Assembly: GCA_002499085.1 (NCBI GenBank)
Contig: DAKD01000005.1
Coordinates: forward strand, 1 to 64,000
DNA: 64,000 bases
Reading direction: 5' to 3'
Source of the DNA: Methanomassiliicoccales archaeon UBA280
GTDB lineage: Archaea; Thermoplasmatota; Thermoplasmata; SG8-5
The notes beneath the pieces are model-generated. The model was given only the letters and a program-made list of their open reading frames with translations, did no database searches and was not told the origin of the DNA. This document shows, piece by piece, positions 1 through 9,734 of this stretch. Position 1 is the stretch's first letter; each line of letters opens with the position of its first letter. Made by a program: the position numbers and the translations under genes.

Positions 1-146
1 AGCAGGTTCCCGCTTCCCGCTTCCCTTAGCTTCAATAACCAATCAGATTCCCGGTTCCCGACCAGACAATCTACAATACTCACACATTCATTTCACTGAA
101 TGCTTACTTTCATTGCCAGAAAACCGCGAATTACCTGAAATCTTGA

Positions 147-890
147 CTATTTCACCCTGTATCGCAGCCATAGGCCGCCATCACCGAATGGCTCCGCGGA
201 AACGAGCTCCAGGGCCGTGGGCCACTCATCCGGTGCCAGCTCAGGTGAATCGAAGAGACATGGCGTCTCGAACCCGCCTATTACGACCGGGTTGAGCCAG
301 ACATTGACCTCGTCCAGCAATCCTGCCCGAAGCAGTGCGCCGGAAAGCCTGCCTCCGGAGGATGTCACGGCGCTTTCCACGCCCAGAAGATCCCTGGCCT
401 TTGCCAGTATTCCAGCCAGGTCCACCTTCCCCCTGCCACAGACCAGGTAAGGTATATTCTCCCTTCTGAGGAATGTCAGGTACTCCGGGGGAGCGTCCAG
501 GGTGGTGAAATGGATGATATGCCAGCCCCCTTCGCCATGGTATCCGTTCCTGAACCGCCCCTTCCCATCCACCAGGCCCAGCCAACCATTACGCGCAGGG
601 TCGTTGACAACCTCGTTCGGCAGAAAGTCATGGTACAGCGGGCCGGGATCGCCCTCGAAGGGAGGGAGCTCGCGAAGTTCCGCACCGGCCTTCACCACCA
701 TGTTGCTGCCGTCGAACATCAGCTGAGGCCTGTACATCTCCTTGGCCCTTTCGGTAAAGGACTTCCAACACTCCCTGGTGCCCAGGGATTCATGCCTTTC
801 GTCCGTGTCGAACATGGTCAGGTTCGATCCCAGGGTTATCCTCCCGTCCAGCGATGCGGATACAAAAAGCGCGACTTTCGGCCTTTCCAT
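147..890 (-). CDS. RibD C-terminal-like NAD(P)H reductase
   Basis: Predicted reductase of the RibD C-terminal (dihydrofolate reductase-like) superfamily, about 247 residues. Archaeal members reduce diaminoribosylaminopyrimidinone phosphate on the riboflavin/F420 path; whether this one does is inference. Seen: N-terminal 'VALFVSASLDGRITLG', then 'LMFDGSNMVV', 'LVCGRGKVDL', the typical 'TSSGGRLSGALLRAGLLDEV' near residue 180 and 'LNPVVIGG'. A stretch of about 60 residues between the first two blocks is longer than in most relatives. The start is ATG at 890, because GGTGAT lies at 895-900, four bases upstream; a GTG at 899 falls inside that ribosome binding site. Transcribed divergently from the KaiC-like gene. 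Confidence 0.8.
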   Translation of the reverse strand: MERPKVALFVSASLDGRITLGSNLTMFDTDERHESLGTRECWKSFTERAKEMYRPQLMFDGSNMVVKAGAELRELPPFEGDPGPLYHDFLPNEVVNDPARNGWLGLVDGKGRFRNGYHGEGGWHIIHFTTLDAPPEYLTFLRRENIPYLVCGRGKVDLAGILAKARDLLGVESAVTSSGGRLSGALLRAGLLDEVNVWLNPVVIGGFETPCLFDSPELAPDEWPTALELVSAEPFGDGGLWLRYRVK

Positions 891-1020
891 GTTTATCACC
901 CTTTCACAATCGGTTTCATTATATTAAAAAGTTCGTTTTCTGAGTGCCTGTATCCCGGTACGTATACAGTTAATTATATATTGATAAAACGAGGTATGGT
1001 GCAGGCCCGGAGGGAACAAG

Positions 1021-1716
1021 ATGAAAGTCAACAGAATCAAGTCATACGTGAAAGGGCTGGACGAGGTCATGCAGGGCGGAATACCCGAGAATTCCGTCGT
1101 CCTGGTGGCAGGCAAGCCCGGTACCATGAAATCCTCATTCGCATTCAATATTCTGTACCACAATGCTAACAAGGAGGACATGAACGGCGTATATGTCACG
1201 CTGGAGCAGAGCCGGGAGAGCCTGCTCACCAACATGGACGGCCTGGGCATGAAGCTCGGCGGCCTTGAGAAGGAGATATCCGTCCTGGACCTCGGGATGA
1301 TACGCAAGAAGCTTGTGCAGCTCACCAACCAGACATGGATGGAGGTCTTCAAGATGTACCTGAAGAACCTCAAGAAGAACATGAACATCAACCTGGTGGT
1401 AATCGACTCGCTGCCCATCCTGGAGGTCATGGCCAAGTTCAACAGCCCCAGGGAGGAGCTTTTCCACTTCTTCGAGTGGCTCAGGGACATGCAAGTGACT
1501 GCGTTCCTCATCACGGAGATGGACCAGGACTCCGAGAAGTTCTGCAGGAACAGCGAAGACTTCCTCGCGGACGGCATCATCCACCTGGACCTGAGGCGCG
1601 ACGAGACCGATGTGAAGCTCTGGCTCAGCATCGTGAAGATGAGACAGACCAACCACAAGAGGAACTATCTCCCGCTGATATTCGATAAAGACGGATTTGA
1701 AGTGGTTACAGACTGA
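1021..1716 (+). CDS. KaiC-like RecA-superfamily ATPase, single domain
   Basis: Cytoplasmic P-loop ATPase of the KaiC/RadA-like group, 231 residues with one RecA-type domain. Walker A is GKPGTMKSS at residues 31-39 (Lys37) and Walker B ends in Asp129 (NLVVIDS). The C-terminal part has the family's 'SIVKMRQTNHKR' strand. Single-domain KaiC homologues are abundant in archaea and are usually of unknown, probably regulatory, function; no circadian role is implied. A TATA-like ATTATATATT lies near 972-981 and GGAGGG at about 1009-1014 serves as ribosome binding site. The stop codon sits within a 14-bp inverted repeat, and 25 codons resembling this gene's own end follow directly. Confidence 0.85.
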   Translation: MKVNRIKSYVKGLDEVMQGGIPENSVVLVAGKPGTMKSSFAFNILYHNANKEDMNGVYVTLEQSRESLLTNMDGLGMKLGGLEKEISVLDLGMIRKKLVQLTNQTWMEVFKMYLKNLKKNMNINLVVIDSLPILEVMAKFNSPREELFHFFEWLRDMQVTAFLITEMDQDSEKFCRNSEDFLADGIIHLDLRRDETDVKLWLSIVKMRQTNHKRNYLPLIFDKDGFEVVTD

Positions 1717-1734
1717 TGGGACTTCAAATCCGTC
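1690..1734 (+). terminator. 14-bp perfect inverted repeat around the KaiC-like stop codon
   Basis: GACGGATTTGAAGT at 1690-1703 is followed 17 bases later by its exact reverse complement at 1721-1734. The left arm is coding and the right arm lies just past the TGA. It could act as a terminator or mRNA 3'-end hairpin, but there is no T-run behind it, so it may equally be a scar of the rearrangement that left the 3'-end echo. Confidence 0.55.
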
Positions 1735-1793
1735 AAATCTCGAATTTCATCGAAATTCTCGACAGGGACGGGTTCGAGTTTGTCACCGATTAA
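1716..1793 (+). pseudogene. 25-codon echo of the KaiC-like gene's 3' end
   Basis: An ATG overlaps the upstream TGA (TGATG) and opens a 25-codon frame ending in 'ILDRDGFEFVTD' and TAA. The gene before it ends in 'IFDKDGFEVVTD'. The two ends differ at few positions, so this is most simply the remnant of a partial tandem duplication or of a lost second KaiC-like gene. Whether it is translated by stop-start coupling is unknown. Confidence 0.6.
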
Positions 1794-2112
1794 GACTCCA
1801 TCCGAACCCTCAGGGCTCAGATGTCATCGGACGGGATTCGGACGTGTTTTGTGCCGGGTTGGCCGGAAACCAACCCCTCGCGTTGAATCGGCCATCCGCA
1901 TTTGCCAGAAGAGATTCGGCCATGATGCGACATCATCCAATCGCTAAATCCAGCATCATACGGCTCGCATCATTTTGACAGCAATCGGTGAATCCAAATC
2001 TGAATGCCCGCATTCTCGCGGATTCGCCATGGTTGAGCTGCATGCCGGCAAACACAATCAAAAATTCCTGTAATTCCGTAATCGGCAAATGGGGAACGAA
2101 ATGATTATGGAA
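1794..2112. repeat. Gene-free stretch with a weak, inverted C-family repeat copy
   Basis: No gene is seen. Read on the minus strand from about 2095 the sequence begins TTTGCCGATTACGGAATT, passes 'catggcgaat' and 'ggattcaccg.ttgc', the order of landmarks found in the repeat copies at 18.9, 33.2, 46.6, 57.4 and 57.7 kb. Similarity fades after about 150 bases, so this copy is degraded. Confidence 0.45.
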
Positions 2113-3156
2113 CTACAGGCCGAGTATCTTCCTGACCATCGGCCCGAAAACCATATCCTTCATGACCACCATGCTGGGTATCATGTACTTGGCCGTGTTC
2201 GGCACGTCGATAAGGTAGTTGTTCTCCCTCAGGTACTGCAGGTCCCTGGTGTGCTCCTCCCTGTAGTCTTCGTACTCCATGTACACGGACACGGATATGC
2301 ACTCGAATTTCTTCGCAGCCAGCAATATGGTGCCTGGGTTCTGCAGTATGCCCTTTGAAAGCAGGTTGGCATCGAAAGGCTTCTTTAGGTTGAACATCAG
2401 GTGCGATATTGTCATGACCTTGAACCCGAGCTTCATCAGGTTCGGTATCCTCTTCTTGATGAGCAGGCCGTCGGATTCCAGTGTCTTCCTCGCCCTTGAA
2501 AAGGTGTATCTTGACATGCCCAGGTCGGCTGCCAGGTCCTTCTCGCTCATGTCCGGCTTCTCAACTAGCGCAAGCATCACCCTCTTCTCGACATTGCTCA
2601 GCTCAATCATGCCCACCTCCGAGTCGAACCCTGTCACCGGTATGCCCCTGTCCTGTATGTCCAGGGCCTTGGCCAGAAGAGGCGCGAAATCGAAGAATCT
2701 GGGTATGGCAGTCATCGGAAAAGGGAACAGGACCTCGGTGGGGTGCTTCTGGTCCAGCAGGCCGGCCTTGGCGAAGGTCTCGATCCTGGTCTCGTTGATG
2801 GCGGATAGGTCTGAATAGGCGGATGCCAGGCTCAGCGAGAAACCTTTGTGCGTCTCTCCCACAGAGTAAAAAAGCTCCTCGGAAATCTCGATGGCCTTCG
2901 TGGTAATGCGGGCTCTCTCCTGGACAGATATCGCAGGATTGAAAACCGTGTAGATCACGCCCATCATCTCGGCGCCCAGCTTCTGCAGCACAGGTATCCT
3001 GACCGTGCGGTAATAATCCCCGTCCTGAAGCCGCTTCCTGACAGTGCAGAGAGTGGAGTACTTCATCTCGAGCTTGTCCGCGAGCTCCATGTCGTTCAGG
3101 TCTGGGTAGGCGACCAGCCCCCACAGCACCAGCTTTTCGTTTTTCGACAGGTTCAT
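2113..3156 (-). CDS. Transcriptional regulator with two winged-HTH units
   Basis: About 347 residues arranged as two similar halves. Each half opens with a winged helix-turn-helix: 'LSKNEKLVLWGLVAYPDLND' near the N-terminus and 'LSNVEKRVMLALVEKPDMSE' near residue 185, each followed by a second helix and a 'R..L..DG' wing. Between and after them are alpha/beta segments that may sense a ligand. The gene is divergent from the aconitase/ATP-citrate lyase operon, so a role in controlling that operon is plausible inference. ATG at 3156 is preferred over TTG at 3174: AAAATACTTA near 3181-3190 on the minus strand would place transcription start at this ATG, and neither candidate has a ribosome binding site. 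Confidence 0.7.
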   Translation of the reverse strand: MNLSKNEKLVLWGLVAYPDLNDMELADKLEMKYSTLCTVRKRLQDGDYYRTVRIPVLQKLGAEMMGVIYTVFNPAISVQERARITTKAIEISEELFYSVGETHKGFSLSLASAYSDLSAINETRIETFAKAGLLDQKHPTEVLFPFPMTAIPRFFDFAPLLAKALDIQDRGIPVTGFDSEVGMIELSNVEKRVMLALVEKPDMSEKDLAADLGMSRYTFSRARKTLESDGLLIKKRIPNLMKLGFKVMTISHLMFNLKKPFDANLLSKGILQNPGTILLAAKKFECISVSVYMEYEDYREEHTRDLQYLRENNYLIDVPNTAKYMIPSMVVMKDMVFGPMVRKILGL

Positions 3157-3312
3157 CGAATCCGCATTGCGCAATCAGCATAAGTATTTTTTGCTGCAAT
3201 TTTATCTTTTATCTATTATTTATGTTTTTCGTTCAAATATTTGCGCGAAATTGGTGCGAATTTATGCAATTATTTATGAGAATGAACACAATATTCGTAA
3301 TTACTGACAATC

Positions 3313-3354
3313 TTTATATACAGAAAAAAAATACCCTGTCCCACCTCAAGGAGG
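3313..3354 (+). promoter_or_regulatory. TATA box and ribosome binding site of the aconitase operon
   Basis: TTTATATA at 3313-3320 is a good archaeal TATA box and AAGGAGG at 3348-3354 lies seven bases before the ATG, giving a leader of about 15-20 bases. The roughly 130 bases upstream, shared with the divergent regulator, are AT-rich and contain near-repeats of GCGAAATT/GCGAATTT and the palindrome ATTGCGCAAT at 3166-3175, possible operator sites. Confidence 0.65.
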
Positions 3355-3361
3355 ATGTGAA

Positions 3362-5293
3362 ATGGGCAAGTCCCTTACGAGAAAGATACTGGAAGAACAT
3401 CTGGTTGTGGGCGAATATGTGCCAGGGAACGAGATCGGAATCAAGATCGATCAAACACTGACCCAGGACGCCACTGGAACGATGGCGTACCTGCAGTTCG
3501 AGGCAATGGGTCTCAAGCAGGTGAAAACGGAGCTTTCTGTGAGTTACGTTGACCATAACACCATCCAGGTCGGTTTCGAGAATGCGGACGACCACAGATA
3601 CCTCCAGACTGTCGCGGCCAAGTACGGCATCGTTTACTCAAGGGCCGGAAACGGAATCTGCCACCAGGTCCATCTGGAGAGGTTCGGCAGACCGGGAAAG
3701 ACGCTTCTCGGCTCGGACAGCCACACACCCACGGGCGGCGGCTTGGGCATGATAGCCATTGGCGCCGGGGGACTGGACGTCGCAGTCGCGATGGGCGGGG
3801 GCGAGTTCTACATCACATGCCCGAAGGTCTACAAGATCAACCTGAAGGGAAAGCTCCAGCCGTGGGTCAGCGCGAAGGACGTGGTCCTGAAGATGTTGGA
3901 GATGTTCACGGTGAAAGGGAACGTGGGCGTGGTCATGGAATATGCCGGCCCCGGAGTCAAGAATCTCACTGTCCCGGAGAGGGCCACAATCACCAACATG
4001 GGCGCGGAGATGGGTGTGACCACATCCATATTCCCGTCTGATAATGAGACCCTGAGATTCCTCAAAGCCCAGGGCAGGGAAGCGGACTGGGTCCCGATGA
4101 AGGCAGACCCGGGCGCCAAATACGACAAGGTTGTCGACATTGACCTGAGCACAATCGAGCCGCTGGCCGCGGCGCCCCACAGCCCGGGCAACATAGTCAA
4201 GGTCGCGGACATGAAGGACATGAAAGTGGACCAGGTCATGCTGGGCTCGTGCACCAACTCGTCCTACAAGGACATAGCCACGGCAGCGAAGATCATGAAA
4301 GGGAAGAAGGTCCATACGGACGTCTCCTTCGGAGTCGCGCCCGGCTCCAGGCAGGTCCTCCAGATGGCAGCCAAGGACGGTCATCTCGAGGTGCTCATCG
4401 ACGCCGGCGCAAGGATCCTCGAGTCAGCCTGCGGCTTCTGCATAGGCAACCACCAGAGCCCCAAGACCAAGGCCATCTCGCTCAGGACGAGCAACAGGAA
4501 CTTCGAGGGCCGCAGCGGCACGAAGGACGCGCAGGTCTACCTGGTCAGCCCGGAAGTGGCCGCAGTCGCGGCAATCACGGGAAAGTTCTCGGACCCCAGG
4601 AAGGCCGGGATAGATTACCCCAAGGTCCGCATGCCCACGAGATTCCTGCTGGACGATTCGATGTTCATATTCCCGAAGGACGCGCCCAAGGGCGTGGAGA
4701 TCTACCGTGGCCCGAACATCGGGACCCCGCCGGTCAACGATAAAATGCCCGAGCACATCAGAGGAAACGTGGGAATCAAGGTCGGCGACAAGATAACGAC
4801 GGACCACATCATGCCGGCCGGCGCAAGGCTGAAATACCGCTCGAACGTTCCGAAATACTCGGAGTTCGTGTTCGAGCCCCTGGACACCGAGTTCCCGAAA
4901 CGTGCGATGGACGCCAAGAAGGCAGGGAAACACACCGTCATCATCGCGGGCGAATCTTACGGCCAGGGAAGCTCAAGGGAGCATGCGGCCCTCTGCCCCA
5001 TGTATCTGGGGGTGAAGGCAATAATCGCCAAATCCGTGGAGAGGATCCATGCGGCGAACCTGGTGAACTTCGGGATTGTCTCTCTGGCTTTCAAGAACAT
5101 GGCCGACTACGACAGGCTGGAGCAGGGCGACGAGATAGAGATTCCGGACATCAAGAAGAGGCTGCAGAACAATGAGCCTGTCATCCTGAGAAACAAGTCC
5201 AAGAACATCGACATCGAGCTCATGTACAGCCTTTCGCAGAGGCAGAAGGACATACTGTTCGAGGGCGGGCTGCTCTCGTACACGGTCAAGTAA
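3362..5293 (+). CDS. acn: Aconitate hydratase, Aquifex-type
   Basis: Interconverts citrate and isocitrate through a 4Fe-4S cluster. At 643 residues it matches the compact aconitase type first described in Aquifex rather than the roughly 900-residue bacterial AcnA. Cluster ligands are visible as GSCTNSS (Cys297) and CGFC (Cys357, Cys360). 'LLGSDSHTPTGGG' and, in the C-terminal swivel domain, 'AGESYGQGSSREHAAL' are substrate-site hallmarks. First gene of a four-gene operon; isocitrate dehydrogenase follows after 12 bases. It would supply isocitrate, or take it up in the reverse direction, for the ATP-citrate lyase encoded in the same operon. Confidence 0.95.
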   Translation: MGKSLTRKILEEHLVVGEYVPGNEIGIKIDQTLTQDATGTMAYLQFEAMGLKQVKTELSVSYVDHNTIQVGFENADDHRYLQTVAAKYGIVYSRAGNGICHQVHLERFGRPGKTLLGSDSHTPTGGGLGMIAIGAGGLDVAVAMGGGEFYITCPKVYKINLKGKLQPWVSAKDVVLKMLEMFTVKGNVGVVMEYAGPGVKNLTVPERATITNMGAEMGVTTSIFPSDNETLRFLKAQGREADWVPMKADPGAKYDKVVDIDLSTIEPLAAAPHSPGNIVKVADMKDMKVDQVMLGSCTNSSYKDIATAAKIMKGKKVHTDVSFGVAPGSRQVLQMAAKDGHLEVLIDAGARILESACGFCIGNHQSPKTKAISLRTSNRNFEGRSGTKDAQVYLVSPEVAAVAAITGKFSDPRKAGIDYPKVRMPTRFLLDDSMFIFPKDAPKGVEIYRGPNIGTPPVNDKMPEHIRGNVGIKVGDKITTDHIMPAGARLKYRSNVPKYSEFVFEPLDTEFPKRAMDAKKAGKHTVIIAGESYGQGSSREHAALCPMYLGVKAIIAKSVERIHAANLVNFGIVSLAFKNMADYDRLEQGDEIEIPDIKKRLQNNEPVILRNKSKNIDIELMYSLSQRQKDILFEGGLLSYTVK

Positions 5294-5305
5294 GGAGGTA
5301 TACGG

Positions 5306-6523
5306 ATGAACAAGATAAAGGTCAAGACAACGATTGTGGAGATAGACGGAGACGAGATGACCAGGATAATGTGGCAGATGGTCAAGGACAGGCTTCTGTT
5401 GCCATACCTGGACATGAACCTTGAATACTATGACCTCGGGCTGAAGAAGAGGGACGAGACTGACGACAAGATAACCCTTGATGCCGCAGAGGCCATAAAG
5501 AAGCACGGTGTTGGCGTCAAATGCGCCACCATAACGCCGAACAAGGACCGGGTGAAGGAATACAGCCTGAAGCAGGAGTGGAAGAGCCCCAACGGCACGA
5601 TAAGGGCCGCGCTGGACGGCACGGTGTTCAGGGCCCCAATCCTTGTGAAGAACATTCCTCCGGCAGTGCGTTCCTGGAAGAAACCCATACACATCGGCAG
5701 GCATGCCTACGGCGACGTGTACAAGAACTGCGAGTTCCGCGTCCCCGAAGCCGGAAAGGCCGAGCTCGTGTTCACGAGCGCCGAGGGCAAGGAACTGTTC
5801 CGCGGCACAATCCAGGACTTCAAGGGCCCGGGTGTCATCCAGGGAATACACAACACGGACAAGTCCATCGCCAGCTTCGCCAAGGCCTGCTTCACCTATG
5901 CGTACGACCAGAAGCTGCATCTCTGGCTGGGCACCAAGGACACGATATCGAAGACATACGACGCACAGTTCCGCAAGATATTCGAGGAGGAGTACAAGAA
6001 GAACTGGGAGCAGAAGTTCAAGGATGCCGACCTGGAGTACTTCTTCACCCTGATAGACGACACTGTCGCCAGGATAATGAAGACCGAGGGCGGCATGCTG
6101 TGGGCCTGCAAGAACTACGACGGCGACGTGATGAGCGACATGCTTGGGTCGGCGTATGGCTCATTGGCCATGATGACCTCGGTTCTGGTGAGTCCGCAGG
6201 GATTCTACGAGTTCGAGGCCTCGCACGGCACTGTCCAGAAGCACTATTACAAGCATCTCAAGGGCGAGAGGACATCGAGCAACTCCATGGCCCTGATATT
6301 CGCCTGGAGCGGCTGCCTGAGAAAGAGGGGCGAACTGGATAACGCCCCGGAAGTCGTGGAGTTCGCCGACAAGCTGGAGGCCGCAGCCAAGGAGACCGTG
6401 GAAAGCGGCATAATGACCGGCGACCTGATGCTCGTGGCCAAGGAGTCGTCGACCAACAAAAAGGTTTACACCGAGGAATTCATCGACGAGGTGGCCAAGA
6501 GGCTGCAGAAGAAGTTGAAATAG
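5306..6523 (+). CDS. icd: NADP-dependent isocitrate dehydrogenase, eukaryote-like type
   Basis: Homodimeric isocitrate dehydrogenase, 405 residues, closely resembling animal IDH1 along its whole length ('[10 protein letters not shown]', 'KSPNGTIR', '[10 protein letters not shown]', 'GSLGMMTSVL'-like '[10 protein letters not shown]'). Arg132 in IGRHAYGD corresponds to the substrate-binding arginine of human IDH1. The coenzyme motif reads [10 protein letters not shown] where the human enzyme has AAHGTVTRHY: the histidine is kept and Arg is replaced by Lys, which still suits NADP. AAGGAGGT directly overlaps the aconitase stop and lies nine bases before the ATG. Runs oxidatively, or as a reductive carboxylase if the pathway is reversed. 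Confidence 0.93.
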   Translation: MNKIKVKTTIVEIDGDEMTRIMWQMVKDRLLLPYLDMNLEYYDLGLKKRDETDDKITLDAAEAIKKHGVGVKCATITPNKDRVKEYSLKQEWKSPNGTIRAALDGTVFRAPILVKNIPPAVRSWKKPIHIGRHAYGDVYKNCEFRVPEAGKAELVFTSAEGKELFRGTIQDFKGPGVIQGIHNTDKSIASFAKACFTYAYDQKLHLWLGTKDTISKTYDAQFRKIFEEEYKKNWEQKFKDADLEYFFTLIDDTVARIMKTEGGMLWACKNYDGDVMSDMLGSAYGSLAMMTSVLVSPQGFYEFEASHGTVQKHYYKHLKGERTSSNSMALIFAWSGCLRKRGELDNAPEVVEFADKLEAAAKETVESGIMTGDLMLVAKESSTNKKVYTEEFIDEVAKRLQKKLK

Positions 6524-6532
6524 AGGGATAAA

Positions 6533-7846
6533 ATGGCACAGAAAGCGATAAGGGAGGCGGACGGCAAGAGGATGCTGGCCCGCCTGTTCAGGGATTACTC
6601 GGGTGGAAAATTCTCCATCGAGGACAAGTACGTGACAGTGGGACCGGACACGGACCTGGCCAAGCTGCCCAACCAGCATAAATGGCTGGCCAAGGAGAAG
6701 CTCGTGGTCAAGCCTGACCAGCTGATAAAGCGCAGGGGCAAGAACAAGCTGATTCTTGTCGGCGCCAACTGGGAGCAGGCCAAGAAATGGATAAAGGACA
6801 AGTCCAAGGGCCCGATCACAATCTACGGAAAGTTCGATGCCAGGGGCAAGCCCGCAGACAAGGGCACAACCGGCCAGCTGACGCATTTCATAGTCGAGCC
6901 CATGGTCCCCCACAAAGAGTCGGACGAGTGCTATGTCTCGATAATGAGCACCAAAGAGGGCGATGCGATACTGTTCTACCACCAGGGCGGCGTGAACGTC
7001 GGAGATGTCGATGCCAAGGCCTCGAGGATGGACATAACCGTCGGGAAGTTCCCGACCCAGGCCGAGATCACGAAAAAGCTCCTGGGCAAGGTCCCCGCGA
7101 AGCGCCAGAAACATGTCGCGGCATTCATCGAGGCACTGTTCAAATTCTACGCTGACCTGAACTTCGCATACCTGGAGATAAATCCTATAGTCGTCACTGA
7201 GAAGACAGTCATGCCCCTGGACCTGGCCGCGAAACTTGACTCCACGGCCGATTTCGAGAGCGGCAGGAAGTGGGGCGACATCTCCTTCCCTGCCCCGTTC
7301 GGCCGCAACCCCTCGAAGGAGGAGGCATACATCGAGGAGCTGGACTCGCAGACAGGCGCGTCCCTCAAGCTGACGGTCCTGAACCCCGAGGGCAGAGTCT
7401 GGACCATGGTGGCCGGCGGCGGAGCCTCGGTCATCTACGCCGATACGATAACAGACCTTGGATTCATGGGCGAGATGGCCAATTACGGTGAGTATTCGGG
7501 AGACCCGAACGAGGAGTTCACATACCTGTACGCCAAGACCATCCTGGACCTGATGACCAGGAAGAAGAACCCCAAGGGAAAATTCCTGCTCATCGGTGGC
7601 GGCATAGCCAACTTCACTGACGTGGCCAATACCTTCAAGGGCATAATCAAAGCCCTGAATGAGTACCAGAAGAAGCTGCAGGAGAACAAGGTCAAGATAT
7701 ACGTCCGCAGGGGCGGCCCCAACTACCAGGAGGGCCTGAAGCGGATGCGCGAGCTCGGCGAGCAGCTGGGCGTGCCGATAGAGGTTTACGGGCCGGAGAC
7801 CCACATGACCAAGATTGTCTCCATGGCACTGAAGGGAGGGAAGTGA
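6533..7846 (+). CDS. aclB: ATP-citrate lyase, small (citrate/ATP-grasp) subunit
   Basis: 437 residues matching the N-terminal third of animal ATP-citrate lyase and the small subunit of green sulfur bacteria. Seen: '[14 protein letters not shown]' of the ATP-grasp part, '[20 protein letters not shown]', 'LEINPIVVT', and the C-terminal citrate-binding segment '[20 protein letters not shown]', '[16 protein letters not shown]' and '[12 protein letters not shown]'. With the large subunit it splits citrate with ATP and CoA into acetyl-CoA and oxaloacetate. Starts nine bases after isocitrate dehydrogenase and ends one base before aclA, so the subunits are translationally coupled. Naming follows Chlorobium; plants use the opposite letters. 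Confidence 0.95.
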   Translation: MAQKAIREADGKRMLARLFRDYSGGKFSIEDKYVTVGPDTDLAKLPNQHKWLAKEKLVVKPDQLIKRRGKNKLILVGANWEQAKKWIKDKSKGPITIYGKFDARGKPADKGTTGQLTHFIVEPMVPHKESDECYVSIMSTKEGDAILFYHQGGVNVGDVDAKASRMDITVGKFPTQAEITKKLLGKVPAKRQKHVAAFIEALFKFYADLNFAYLEINPIVVTEKTVMPLDLAAKLDSTADFESGRKWGDISFPAPFGRNPSKEEAYIEELDSQTGASLKLTVLNPEGRVWTMVAGGGASVIYADTITDLGFMGEMANYGEYSGDPNEEFTYLYAKTILDLMTRKKNPKGKFLLIGGGIANFTDVANTFKGIIKALNEYQKKLQENKVKIYVRRGGPNYQEGLKRMRELGEQLGVPIEVYGPETHMTKIVSMALKGGK

Positions 7847-7847
7847 A

Positions 7848-9716
7848 ATGGCAAAGGCAAAGAAGCCGGCCGCGAAACCGGCAGGAAAGAAGAATCCAGC
7901 AGAGCTTTTCGACAGGAACACGCAGGCATTCATCTACAACAACCAGGTCAATGCCACGCAGAGGATGCTGGATTTCGACTATGCCTCGGGCAGGGAGAAG
8001 CCCTCAGTCGCTGCGATAGTCAATCCCACGGGCGCCGACAGCTTCTCGAAGTTCTTCTTCGGCAGGAGGGAGATACTCATACCCATGTACAAGACCATCG
8101 AGAAGGCCGCGAAGATGCACCCGAATGTTGACGTGATGATAAACTTCGCCTCATTCAGGTCCGCAGCTGCCTCCACGGAAGAGGCACTGGACATCCCCCA
8201 GATACGCACCGTAATCATAATCGCCGAAGGCGTCCCCGAACGCAGGATGAAGCTCGTCACCGCGAAAGCCAAGTCGCTGGGCAAGATGATAATCGGACCT
8301 GCGACGGTGGGCGGCATCAAGGCCGGCTGCTTCAAGATAGGCAACACCGGCGGGACCATAGACAACATCGTGGATTCCAAGCTCCACAGGCCCGGCTCCG
8401 TGGGATTCGTATCCAAGTCCGGAGGCCTGAGCAACGAGGCCTACAACATCATCGCCCGCAACACAGACGGTCTGTACGAGGGCATAGCCATCGGCGGGGA
8501 CATGTACCCCGGGTCAAGCCTCCTTGACCATCTGCTGAGGTACGAGAAGATACCCGAGATCAAGATGCTGGTCTGCCTGGGCGAGGTCGGGGGCAGCGGC
8601 GAGTACGACATTGTCGAGGCGCTGAAGACGAAGAAGATAACCAAGCCGCTGGTCATGTGGGTAACGGGAACATGCTCCAAGGCATTCAAGACAGAGGTTC
8701 AATTTGGCCACGCCGGTGCCAAGGCAGGCTCGGAGGCCGAGACAGCGGACGCGAAGAACGCGGCCCTGAAGAAGGCCGGCGCAATCGTGCCCGACTCCTA
8801 CGACGACTATGACCAGAAGATAAAGGCGACATATGTGGCATTGGTGAAAAAAGGCGTCATAAAGCCGAAGCCCGAGCCGCCAGTCCCCAAGGTGCCGATG
8901 GACTATGCCAAGGCAGTGAAGGAAGGCGTGATCCGCAAGCCGGCCAATTTCATCAGCACCATATCGGACGACCGCGGGGAGGAGCTGATGTACGGCAAGA
9001 TGCCCATATCCGAATGCTTCAGGAAGGATATCGGGATAGGAGGTGTGCTCAGCATACTGTGGTTCAAGCGCCAGTTCCCGGCCTACGCGGCGAAGTTCAT
9101 CGAGATGACCATCATGGTCACCGCGGACCACGGGCCCGCGGTTTCAGGCGCGCACAACACGATAGTCACGGCCAGGGCAGGAAAGGACCTGATCTCTTCG
9201 ATAGTCAGCGGCATGCTGACCATCGGCCCCAGGTTCGGCGGCGCCGTGGACGGCGCGGCCCAGATGTTCTCGGACGCATACGACAGAGGTCTCACCCCGG
9301 AGCAGTTCGTCGAGGAGAAGAAGAAGCAGGGCATCAACATCCAGGGAATCGGCCACCTTGTCAAGAGCATACACAATCCCGACATGCGCGTGACTGTGAT
9401 AAAGACCTACGCCAAGAAGAACTTCAAAGCCACGCCGCTCCTGGACTACGCGCTCGAGGTCGAGAAGATTACAACCTCAAAGCGCGACAACCTCATCCTG
9501 AACGTGGACGGCTGCATCGGAATCTGCTTCGCTGACATGCTGCGCAACGAGATGCCCAAGAAGGACGCGGACGAGTACATCAAGATGGGCGCGCTCAACG
9601 GACTGTTCGTGCTCGGCCGGACAATAGGCATGATGGGCCACTACCTGGACCAGAAGAGGCTTAAGCAGGGCCTGTACAGGCACCCGTGGGACGATATTGC
9701 GTATATGATGGATTAG
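7848..9716 (+). CDS. aclA: ATP-citrate lyase, large (catalytic) subunit
   Basis: 622 residues: a short Lys/Ala/Pro-rich N-terminus (residues 2-16), CoA-ligase-like domains, then a citrate-synthase-homology domain. The phosphorylated histidine is His288 in QFGHAGA. The lyase module has His428 in [10 protein letters not shown] and ends in '[20 protein letters not shown]', nearly identical to animal enzymes. One oddity: GIGHLVKS (Leu504) where the animal enzyme has GIGHRVKS. Last gene of the operon; a terminator follows 18 bases after the stop. With aconitase and isocitrate dehydrogenase it could form the citrate-cleaving half of a reductive TCA cycle, or make acetyl-CoA from citrate; the window does not decide. 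Confidence 0.95.
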   Translation: MAKAKKPAAKPAGKKNPAELFDRNTQAFIYNNQVNATQRMLDFDYASGREKPSVAAIVNPTGADSFSKFFFGRREILIPMYKTIEKAAKMHPNVDVMINFASFRSAAASTEEALDIPQIRTVIIIAEGVPERRMKLVTAKAKSLGKMIIGPATVGGIKAGCFKIGNTGGTIDNIVDSKLHRPGSVGFVSKSGGLSNEAYNIIARNTDGLYEGIAIGGDMYPGSSLLDHLLRYEKIPEIKMLVCLGEVGGSGEYDIVEALKTKKITKPLVMWVTGTCSKAFKTEVQFGHAGAKAGSEAETADAKNAALKKAGAIVPDSYDDYDQKIKATYVALVKKGVIKPKPEPPVPKVPMDYAKAVKEGVIRKPANFISTISDDRGEELMYGKMPISECFRKDIGIGGVLSILWFKRQFPAYAAKFIEMTIMVTADHGPAVSGAHNTIVTARAGKDLISSIVSGMLTIGPRFGGAVDGAAQMFSDAYDRGLTPEQFVEEKKKQGINIQGIGHLVKSIHNPDMRVTVIKTYAKKNFKATPLLDYALEVEKITTSKRDNLILNVDGCIGICFADMLRNEMPKKDADEYIKMGALNGLFVLGRTIGMMGHYLDQKRLKQGLYRHPWDDIAYMMD

Positions 9717-9734
9717 GCAGATTCAACAGACAAT

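Noticed and set aside
1697..1978. 93-codon frame after the KaiC-like gene
   Set aside because: It starts inside the gene's last codons in another frame and continues through degraded repeat sequence without any motif.
6161..7933. 590-codon open frame on the minus strand across icd and aclB
   Set aside because: It mirrors strongly conserved genes on the other strand, has no promoter or binding site, and its translation has no domain; GC-rich codon bias of the real genes keeps the opposite frame open.
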